Of a DNA stretch of 25,228 nt, positions 16,901 to 22,898 are shown piece by piece (position 1 is the stretch's first letter; every line of letters starts with the position of its first letter). The notes below the pieces were generated by a model, which did no database searches, was not told where the DNA came from, and worked only from the letters and a program-made list of their open reading frames with translations. Location: positions 1 to 25,228 of the forward strand of contig CAMCBY010000012.1 of the NCBI GenBank assembly GCA_945873015.1, given 5' to 3'. Position numbers and translations under genes: made by a program. The DNA is from Klebsiella pneumoniae. Lineage in GTDB: Bacteria > Pseudomonadota > Gammaproteobacteria > Ga0077536.

Positions 16901-18790
16901 GGTTTCGCCGATTTTGTCGTCGGCTCGCCGCGAGGAAGCGCAAGCGGCCGTCCGCAGTCAGGCTTGAGCTACGTGATTTTTGGTGGCACAGCCACTCATG
17001 GTGCAACTTTCGACCTAACTACACTGAACGGTCAGAATGGATTTCGACTGGATGGGGCCGCCGCTAGCGATAACTCGGGCTTCAGCGTAAGTCTGCTCGA
17101 AGACATTGATGGCGATGGCTTCGATGACGTTCTGATCGGCGCCCCGATCAACAGCACAGCGGGTGAAGTAGCAGGCGCGAGTTACGTGGTACTTCAGGCT
17201 GCACTGGGCGCCTCTCAGATTGACCTCGGCAGTTTGAACGGCACCAGCGGAGTAGCTTTGCTCGGTGCCGCCGCCAGCGACTACAGCGGCCGCGCTGTCA
17301 GTTCTCTGGGCGATTTTAACGGCGACGGATTCGGCGATCTCGCGGTAGTCGCGGATCGCGATGACGGTTTTACACCCACGATCGGCAGCGCCTATGTCTT
17401 ATTCGGCAGTGCGGCACCATTCAGCTCCACTATCGGGCTTGGCTCGCTGAGCGGCAGCGACGGTTTTCTACTTGAAGGCGCGGATTTGTCGCAAGTACAG
17501 AAAATCGGGCGAGCGGGTGACGTCAATGGCGATGGCCTCAATGACTTAATCATTGGTGGCTCCAAGGCAACCGCTGCAGGTCGGATTGAGGCAGGGATGA
17601 GCTTTGTGGTGTTCGGCACCGATACCGCTCCCGTGGCACCTATCAACCTCGGCACTCTCAACGGCAGTAACGGATTTAAATTGCTCGGCATTACTGCCGG
17701 TGATCACACCGGCATCTCGGTCTCCGGGGCTGGAGATTTTAATGGCGATGGCTTTGAAGATTTTGTAATCGGCGCCAACGATGCCGCCCCGAACGGTTCC
17801 GGTTCTGGTTCCAGTTATCTGGTGTTCGGCAAGTCTAGCTTCAGTGCAAGTTTTGACCTCAGCACGCTCGACGGAAGCAATGGTTTTCGCATCGATGGGG
17901 TGGCGGTGGGCGATAGCAGCGGACGCGCCGTTGCGGCCGCTGGCGATGTCAATGGTGATGGATTCGGAGACCTTTTGATCGGCGCGCCAAATACCGACGA
18001 ATCTGGAGCAAACGCCGGTTCAAGCTATCTGTTGTTCGGTACGGCCGAGATCTTCACCTCGCCGCTATCACTTGCCTCAATAGACGGGAGCCTCGGCTTA
18101 CGCTTGGACGGTCGCAATCCGGATAACCCGACAACGTCGGGACTCAGTGGTACCGCGCTCAGCGCGGCGGGCGACATCAATGGTGACGGTTATGATGACA
18201 TCCTGATCGGCGCGCCAAGCGCGAGCAACGCCAAAGGCAGCGCCTACGTCATCTTCGGCCGTGACTTCACCGGCACGGTCGATCAACAAGGCACCAGCGG
18301 CAACGACACCCTGACCGGCGCCCGCGCCGACGAACAACTTGTCGGAGGGCTCGGCAACGATACGCTCGATGGGGTCGCGGGTGCCGATGTCCTGATAGGA
18401 GGCGCTGGCGACGATGTGCTGGTATGGCATGAGGGCCTGCGTCATGGCGACGGCGGTAGCGGTACCGACACGCTACATATCGATGGCGCGGGTGTGACGC
18501 TGGACTTCACCCTGCTCGCACCGCATACCGTGACCGGCGTTGAACGTATCGATCTCACCGGCAACGGTGCCAACACCCTCAATCTCGATTTTCGCGATGT
18601 GCTGGCCTTGAGCGATACACAAAGTCTGCGTATCGATGGCGATGCCGGTGACACGGTGACATCGACTGGCCAGGGCTGGACTGAAGATCTTGCTGGCGAA
18701 AATATCGGCGGCCAGCACTACCGCAGCTACTCACACTTAGGCGGCACACTACTGATCGACAGTGACATCACACAGACCGGCATATCCTGA
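13922..18790 (+). CDS. Giant RTX protein with two seven-bladed FG-GAP beta-propellers
   Basis: A 1622-residue calcium-rich modular protein. Residues 8-195 are nonapeptide RTX repeats (GGxGNDxL type). Residues about 195-310 are a beta domain containing ESIDLRGTGANAL and DTGALRI. Residues 310-795 hold seven FG-GAP blades, each with a calcium loop such as GDINGDGLAD (loops at 339, 405, 477, 547, 617, 688, 759). The unit then repeats: RTX 803-846, the same beta domain 847-960, and seven more blades (988, 1060, 1130, 1199, 1271, 1341, 1417). RTX 1457-1502 and a third beta domain (ERIDLTGNGANTLNLD, SLRIDGDAGDTV) end the protein. There is no signal peptide, which fits type I secretion, but I recognise no canonical C-terminal target domain and no transporter genes lie nearby. 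The likely role is an extracellular adhesin or matrix protein. Seven FG-GAP blades are the number in an integrin alpha propeller. Confidence 0.88.
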   Translation: MATRRGTAGKDLLTGGASADTLLGLAGNDRLRGLGGNDKLDGGVGNDTLEGGTGNDILTGGAGNDILLGGSGDDRLFGGDGLDTLRGERGVDRLDGGGGVDRLDGGAGNDILLGGAGNDTLNGGTGNDVLSGGTGNDTLLGDTGNDSLRGDAGNDRLEGQDGVDILSGGDGNDRLDGGAGSDTLLGGSGDDTLTYDSDDTRQDGSSGNDTLKLAASGISLGAARLGSFSAFESIDLRGTGANALAVDAGLVTVLSDTGALRIVAGSDDSVYINGGWSAGASAAGLITFTQGDVSLQVEASAHLVINGAFSLASLDGTNGTRFDGAAASAGSGTSLTALGDIDDDGLADFAIGAPGNGAGASHLVFGSSDPFAATLALSSLTGANGFRIDGISNGDAAGTTLRDAGDFNGDGIADLLVGAPLRTANGAQSGAAYLVFGDDAPFAATLALDGLSTSAGFAFNGLAAGDTLGIALAGAGDINGDGLADIIIGASAAAPNGNGSGSSYVVFGRTGPFTGDFDLTTLDGNNGFRLDGSAADDAAGVVSGLGDINGDGFGDLLVGAPGHNGSGALSGSAYVVFGKTSGFGASLALNALAAEDGFRIDGAAAGDGAGFSVSNAGDINGDGLNDLVIGASRADPQGADAGAAYVVFGKTSGFGTSLALNGLAAEDGFRIEGVAAGDRAGYSVRAAGDVNGDGYDDLLLGANAADPNGDASGAAYLLFGAERDGVTALALSDIDGSNGLRFDGLASGDGAGIAVSAAGDVNGDGYRDVLIGASLVDSNGTDSGSSYLVYGRDFTGIVAQEGSSASDTLSGTSGADNLVGGRGNDTLDGGAGIDALQGGAGDDTLTYDSVDRRIDGGSGDDTLRVMTGGANFDGSSAQVRSIETIDMRSGVASTVLLNTLGVGALTGGARSLRILGDSNDLLNLAGTWTETTGADTGFTRYESGQFEVDVADGVGLVGGGIVALTELDGTNGFRMDGPKLGTSVSGGEDVNGDGFADFVVGSPRGSASGRPQSGLSYVIFGGTATHGATFDLTTLNGQNGFRLDGAAASDNSGFSVSLLEDIDGDGFDDVLIGAPINSTAGEVAGASYVVLQAALGASQIDLGSLNGTSGVALLGAAASDYSGRAVSSLGDFNGDGFGDLAVVADRDDGFTPTIGSAYVLFGSAAPFSSTIGLGSLSGSDGFLLEGADLSQVQKIGRAGDVNGDGLNDLIIGGSKATAAGRIEAGMSFVVFGTDTAPVAPINLGTLNGSNGFKLLGITAGDHTGISVSGAGDFNGDGFEDFVIGANDAAPNGSGSGSSYLVFGKSSFSASFDLSTLDGSNGFRIDGVAVGDSSGRAVAAAGDVNGDGFGDLLIGAPNTDESGANAGSSYLLFGTAEIFTSPLSLASIDGSLGLRLDGRNPDNPTTSGLSGTALSAAGDINGDGYDDILIGAPSASNAKGSAYVIFGRDFTGTVDQQGTSGNDTLTGARADEQLVGGLGNDTLDGVAGADVLIGGAGDDVLVWHEGLRHGDGGSGTDTLHIDGAGVTLDFTLLAPHTVTGVERIDLTGNGANTLNLDFRDVLALSDTQSLRIDGDAGDTVTSTGQGWTEDLAGENIGGQHYRSYSHLGGTLLIDSDITQTGIS
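15641..15939 (+). repeat. Recently duplicated propeller-blade segment inside the RTX/FG-GAP gene
   Basis: The 86-nt stretches 15641-15726 and 15854-15939 differ at only 5 positions and lie exactly 213 nt (71 codons, one blade) apart. They encode YVVFGKTSGFG(A/T)SLALN-(A/G)LAAEDGFRI. The other blades of the same gene are much more diverged, so this pair points to recent duplication or gene conversion between blades 5 and 6. Confidence 0.85.
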
Positions 18791-18807
18791 ACGCCGCCTA
18801 TTGGTGT

Positions 18808-18897
18808 TTTTGTGGGTCAGATTTTAATCTGACATTCGATAAGCGGGTCGCTCGAAGTCTCAATCGTCAATGTCAGATTAAAATCTGACCCACAAAA
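18808..18897. repeat. Perfect 29-nt inverted repeat of palindromic units (family B), convergent terminator position
   Basis: Arms 18808-18836 and 18869-18897 are exact reverse complements (29/29) separated by 32 nt. Each arm contains its own perfect palindrome, GTCAGATT-(TT or AA)-AATCTGAC. It fills the gap between the convergent RTX/FG-GAP gene (ends 18790) and the acyl-CoA synthetase gene (ends 18919), so it may end transcription in both directions. The design is the same as the pair at 11487-11566, but the sequence is unrelated. Confidence 0.85.
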
Positions 18898-18918
18898 TCG
18901 AGAGAGCGCACCGCGCCA

Positions 18919-20490
18919 TTAATTCACCGCACGATCGGCGTCTGCCCAGTATTTTGCACGTATGACTTTTTTGTCGGTCTTGCCGACCGCGGTCTTGGGG
19001 ATCGCATCCCACAGTTCGACAGACTTGGGTGCTTTCATGGCGCCGATCCTGGCGCGGCACCGCTCCATGATTTCGTCTGCGCTCAAATTCTCGCCTGCCT
19101 TCAATACCACCACCGCCTTGATCGACTCGCCCCATTTTTCATCGGGCACACCGATCACGGCGCATTCGAGTACTTCCGGCATCGCGAGTATCGGTGCTTC
19201 GACTTCGGTCGCGAATACATTAAAGCCACCGGTGATGATCATGTCTTTCTTGCGATCGACGATGTAGAGATAACCATACTTGTCGAGATAACCGACGTCA
19301 CCGGTGTGATGCCAGCCGAACTTGCGCGCTTCCTGCGTCTCTTCCGGTTTCTCGAAATAGCCCGGCGTGACGAGCGGACCACGGCAGCAGATCTCGCCGC
19401 GCTCGCCCATAGCCACCGACTTGCCGTCGTCGTCGAGAATCGCGACGAGGGTATTCGAGGTCACCTTGCCGCAACTCTTGAGGCGTTCGGGATGAGAACC
19501 CTCGGCGGCAGCGGCTACCACTTCCGGCGACAACATCGAGACCAGCATCGGCGCTTCGGCCTGACCGTAACACTGGCAGATCACCGGGCCAAACACTTCC
19601 ACCCCACGACGGAACTTGTCCGGCGACACCGGCGCCGCAGCTATCAGGATCTGACGCAGACTCGAGCAGTCGTAATTCTTCACATCCGGATGATCGAGCA
19701 GCGCGTAATAGGCGGTCGGCGGCAGAAAGATATGGGTGACACGATGGGTCTGTATCGCTTCCAGCACGGCGCTCGCGTCGAAACCCGGCAATACCACCGT
19801 GGTGCCGCCCACCGCCGCGAAGATCACAATGATGGCGCCGGCCGCGTGGGTGATGGGTGCGACGGCAAGATGCACGATGTTGTCTTCGCGCCCGGCCACA
19901 TAATGTTTGAGACCGAGCTCAATCATGGTCACGACCGACGCGTTACTCATTTCCACGCCCTTGGACGGGCCGGTGGTGCCGCCGGTAGGCCAGCGCGAGA
20001 ACGGTCCGTTCGGCGCGCCAAACGGGTCGGACCAATCAGGGATCTCGACGCCGCTGCCGGCCGCGCAGAAGTCTTTCAGCAAGGGCGCACCGCAGGCCGC
20101 GCTGTCGAGACAATAGGCACCCTTCAATTCCGGCATCATCGCTATCGCCTGGCGGGCGAGGTCGGCCACGCTGGAATGAAAGAACAGCCAGCGTGTGCGG
20201 GTGTAGGCCATGTAGGCGCCATTGGCACTGGCCGAGTTGCGCACGTTGACCGGCACCCACGCGCCACCGGCGCGCATCGAGGCAAACACACACAACATCG
20301 CGAGCGGATCGTTAGGCGAATAAACCGCTATCGAATCGCCCTCGACAAAACCCGCGGCGTAAAGACCGCGGGCGATGTCGTCAATCAAATCTTTGGCAGC
20401 CGCGAAGTTGTAGGTCTGACCGTTACCGATCAGAAAAGGACGGGTTGGTTCGATGGAAGCGCCGCGCTCAAAATAGTCTATAGGTCGCAT
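18919..20490 (-). CDS. Acyl-CoA synthetase / AMP-dependent ligase (ANL superfamily)
   Basis: A 523-residue adenylate-forming enzyme that activates a carboxylic acid to acyl-AMP and then transfers it to CoA. Motifs: the phosphate loop PTGGTTGPSKG (168-178, with a Gly in place of the usual second Ser), CYGQAEAP (A5 region, 307-314), the ATP-ribose aspartate in HHTGDVGYLD (394-403), the hinge DRKKDMIITGGFNV (412-425), and the catalytic lysine K504 in AVGKTDKK. The length and the complete C-terminal domain are normal. The sequence resembles fatty- or aromatic-acid CoA ligases of degradation pathways, but the chain specificity cannot be read. The start is the ATG at 20490, with a weak ribosome site. 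It lies 94 nt downstream of the flippase-like gene on the same strand, so they may or may not share a transcript. Confidence 0.88.
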   Translation of the reverse strand: MRPIDYFERGASIEPTRPFLIGNGQTYNFAAAKDLIDDIARGLYAAGFVEGDSIAVYSPNDPLAMLCVFASMRAGGAWVPVNVRNSASANGAYMAYTRTRWLFFHSSVADLARQAIAMMPELKGAYCLDSAACGAPLLKDFCAAGSGVEIPDWSDPFGAPNGPFSRWPTGGTTGPSKGVEMSNASVVTMIELGLKHYVAGREDNIVHLAVAPITHAAGAIIVIFAAVGGTTVVLPGFDASAVLEAIQTHRVTHIFLPPTAYYALLDHPDVKNYDCSSLRQILIAAAPVSPDKFRRGVEVFGPVICQCYGQAEAPMLVSMLSPEVVAAAAEGSHPERLKSCGKVTSNTLVAILDDDGKSVAMGERGEICCRGPLVTPGYFEKPEETQEARKFGWHHTGDVGYLDKYGYLYIVDRKKDMIITGGFNVFATEVEAPILAMPEVLECAVIGVPDEKWGESIKAVVVLKAGENLSADEIMERCRARIGAMKAPKSVELWDAIPKTAVGKTDKKVIRAKYWADADRAVN

Positions 20491-20584
20491 GCCGTGCTCT
20501 GCTTGATGTGCGTTCGATGATGCGGGCCATGATGCCTTTCGCAGGCGGCGCTTTCAATCGCGCCATTGGCACACTTAATCGTGC

Positions 20585-21589
20585 TCAATCGCCCAAATCG
20601 TGTGGATTGATGCGGCGCGGCGTCGCCGCACAGGCACCACTGACAGCCAGACTCACGGCTATCCACAACACTTCACGCGCGCGCCGCACCAGTGCGGTCG
20701 CGACCCCCACTGAATGGGAACCGAGCAGCCACTCAATCATGACCAGGATCGCCGCTTCCTGGGCACCGAGTGAGGCCGGAATGAAGAAACTTGCAGCGCG
20801 TACGCTTTGTACGAAGGCTTCCATGATCCACACGTCAGCAAAACTGACCTCGACACCGAGCGCTTTCAGCACCAGCCACGCTTCGAGCGCACCCAGCACC
20901 CACGCCAGCCACGCCGCGGCTATCGACACCAGCAGCGCGAGACGATGGGCGCGATAGTAGTTTGTGAGTTGGCGGTCGATATCTTCGACCGCTGCAATCG
21001 CGCGCAACAGACGCGCACCCCAACGGGTATTGCCGGCCGCGTGTGCAAGGCGCGTCGAGAGCTTGAAATACTGCACCAGAAAAATCGTCGCGGTGCCGGC
21101 CATCACCGCCAGTAAAGTGCCCGCCGCCAGCCCTTGTTGTTGCGTGCTCATGCCTGGCCGCTGCCATACCAGTAGAACCCCGATAGCAACAAACAGGATC
21201 AGGGCGAACATGGTGCTGGTACGCGCGATGACGATGCCGGCGCCCGTGTCACGCCACGGCACGCCGTAACGACGCCGCATGAGCCACGCCTTGACGGGCT
21301 CACCGCCCAAGGCTGCGGTCGGCGTGACGTTGTTATAAGCATCGCCAATCATGCGCACCAGCCACAGCCGTAAAAACCAGCGCGGCGTACGCGGCACCTG
21401 CGGCAGAGCGGCTTGCCAGTTGATGACGTCGGCCGCGAAATAAACCAGGAACAAGGCGCAGATCTGCGCGAAGCTTTTCCAGCCCACCGCTTCGACATGG
21501 GCGCGCAATTGGCCGAAATCGGTCTGCCATAACACCGCCGCCAGCAGCGTCAGGCCGAGCACGGGAAACAGCAGGTGAGTGATGCGCAC
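20585..21589 (-). CDS. Flippase-like integral membrane protein (LPG synthase TM-region / UPF0104 family)
   Basis: A 334-residue polytopic membrane protein with about seven to eight hydrophobic segments (for example 5-21, 40-57, 124-142, 153-174, 217-241, 308-323). It carries the family signatures NNVTPTAALGGEP (86-98) and FIPASLGAQEAA (269-280). The family includes the membrane part of lysylphosphatidylglycerol synthases and HpnL-like proteins linked to hopanoid or glycolipid export. The synthase catalytic domain is absent, as in the short members. The likely role is moving a lipid or lipid-linked compound across the inner membrane. The start is GTG at 21589; an upstream in-frame TAA leaves no better start, and no clear Shine-Dalgarno is visible. 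It is divergent from the SnoaL-like gene. Confidence 0.8.
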   Translation of the reverse strand: MRITHLLFPVLGLTLLAAVLWQTDFGQLRAHVEAVGWKSFAQICALFLVYFAADVINWQAALPQVPRTPRWFLRLWLVRMIGDAYNNVTPTAALGGEPVKAWLMRRRYGVPWRDTGAGIVIARTSTMFALILFVAIGVLLVWQRPGMSTQQQGLAAGTLLAVMAGTATIFLVQYFKLSTRLAHAAGNTRWGARLLRAIAAVEDIDRQLTNYYRAHRLALLVSIAAAWLAWVLGALEAWLVLKALGVEVSFADVWIMEAFVQSVRAASFFIPASLGAQEAAILVMIEWLLGSHSVGVATALVRRAREVLWIAVSLAVSGACAATPRRINPHDLGD

Positions 21590-21740
21590 GAGATAAGGTC
21601 CGATGGGTCTGTCGAAAGAGCGCGCAGCTTAGCCCAATTGCGCCGGCTGCCCCATCGTCACACCCGCCTCCACACTATCGGGGCCTGTCGGCTGACGCCG
21701 AGTTTCGTTAGTCTCGGCGCAACACAGCAAGGAGAGATCC

Positions 21741-22133
21741 ATGAGCATCGAAGACAACAAAGCCCTGGTCACACGTTTCTGGCAGGCCTTTTCGAATGGA
21801 AAATTTGACGAGGCATTGGCCATGCTGGCCGACGACGCGACCTGGTGGGTGGCTGGCACCACCGCCTTGTCCGCCACGTACAACAAGAAAGAGTTCGCCA
21901 ACCTGCTCGGTCAGATCACGCCGATGGCACCGAAGGGTTTGTCAGTGACGCCGACCGCATTGTGCGCCGAAGGCGATCGGGTATCGGTCGAGGCGGTATC
22001 CTATGGTGAGTTCAACAACGGCCGTGTGTACAAAAACGAATACCATTTCATGATGGTCATTCGCGACGGCAAATTGGTCTCGGTGCGGGAATATCTCGAC
22101 ACTGAGCACGTCACCGCCACCTTCGCGCCGTGA
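21741..22133 (+). CDS. SnoaL-like / NTF2-fold protein
   Basis: A 130-residue single-domain protein of the NTF2-like (SnoaL / ketosteroid-isomerase-related) fold: an N-terminal helix (NKALVTRFWQAFSNGKFDEALAMLADDATWWV), a central FANLLGQI helix, then three long strands (RVSVEAVSYGEFNNGRVY, YHFMMVIRDGKLVSVREYLDT). The YHFMMVIRDGKLVSVREYLD end is characteristic. The fold serves as isomerase, cyclase, dehydratase or ligand binder, and the residues do not settle which. The start has a strong AAGGAGAG site (21729-21736) 4 nt before the ATG. It ends 12 nt before the convergent gene's stop. Confidence 0.82.
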   Translation: MSIEDNKALVTRFWQAFSNGKFDEALAMLADDATWWVAGTTALSATYNKKEFANLLGQITPMAPKGLSVTPTALCAEGDRVSVEAVSYGEFNNGRVYKNEYHFMMVIRDGKLVSVREYLDTEHVTATFAP

Positions 22134-22145
22134 GCACAGCACGCG

Positions 22146-22898
22146 TCAGTTAACCACCAGCAAGGGTGCCGCGCACATCTCGTCGAGTTCCACGGCGTGG
22201 TGCGCGAGGCGCGGCACCAGCGCTGCGGCCAACAGCACCCACTGCACTTGGCGGCCCGCGATCAGGCTCGGCACCGCATCCAGCGCGACAGCGCCGCCAG
22301 GCTCCGCCGCTGACTGTCCCTCGGCAAGCACTTGGCAGACCGTCAGCGGCGCACCGACTGCCGTCGCCAGACGCTGCGCCAGCAGCCGACAATGTGTGCC
22401 ACTCGTACTGTCGTCCAGCACCGCGAGTACAGGTGCCGCAGCGCTGCGCTGCGCGCGACCCGCCACACCTGGCAACAACAAAACATCAACGTCAGCGAGT
22501 GTTGCGCGCAACGCAGTGGCCTTGCGCGCGCGCAAAACCTCGAACTTACACCGCCATCCCAGCCGTTGCACCAGTTCTGCTACCGCGCTCGACGCCGCCG
22601 CCGCTTCACGCTCGAAAAGCACTTCCAGGCGGGCGCGATCGATAGGGCGCCGGACATGGGTCAGCACACACAGCTCATGGATGAATGGCAGCGCCACCGC
22701 ATTGAGCAGATCGGCGTCTTCGATGAACACCGCGCGCATTTCCGGCGGCTCATGATTGCCAAGCGCGCTCAGCAGCACGCTGAGCACGGGCGACGGCAGT
22801 TCGCGACGGGTAAGTGCGATGGCAAAGCGCCGCAGGCCCGCTGCAGAACGACGCTCGTTCGCCGGCGGTGGTGGCGGGGGCCTGAGTTCCTCAGTCAT
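22146..22898 (-). CDS. Uncharacterised protein, possibly tandem universal-stress-protein-like
   Basis: 250 residues; I do not recognise a defined family. After a proline-rich N-terminus (six consecutive prolines at 7-12) come alternating hydrophobic strands and Ala/Arg-rich helices in two similar halves. The first half is MRAVFIEDADLLNAVALPFIHELCVLT and the second is PVLAVLDDSTSGTHCRLLAQRLATAVGAPLTVCQV. These resemble the strand-helix units of universal stress proteins, including 'VFIED..LL' and a C-terminal APLLVVN strand like the last USP strand (CPVLVV). The ATP-binding G-2x-G-9x-G(S/T) motif is not evident. The start ATG at 22898 overlaps the stop of the LonB-like gene (ATGA), so it is translationally coupled to the protease and may modulate it or deliver substrate to it. 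That role is inference from position. Confidence 0.55.
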   Translation of the reverse strand: MTEELRPPPPPPANERRSAAGLRRFAIALTRRELPSPVLSVLLSALGNHEPPEMRAVFIEDADLLNAVALPFIHELCVLTHVRRPIDRARLEVLFEREAAAASSAVAELVQRLGWRCKFEVLRARKATALRATLADVDVLLLPGVAGRAQRSAAAPVLAVLDDSTSGTHCRLLAQRLATAVGAPLTVCQVLAEGQSAAEPGGAVALDAVPSLIAGRQVQWVLLAAALVPRLAHHAVELDEMCAAPLLVVN

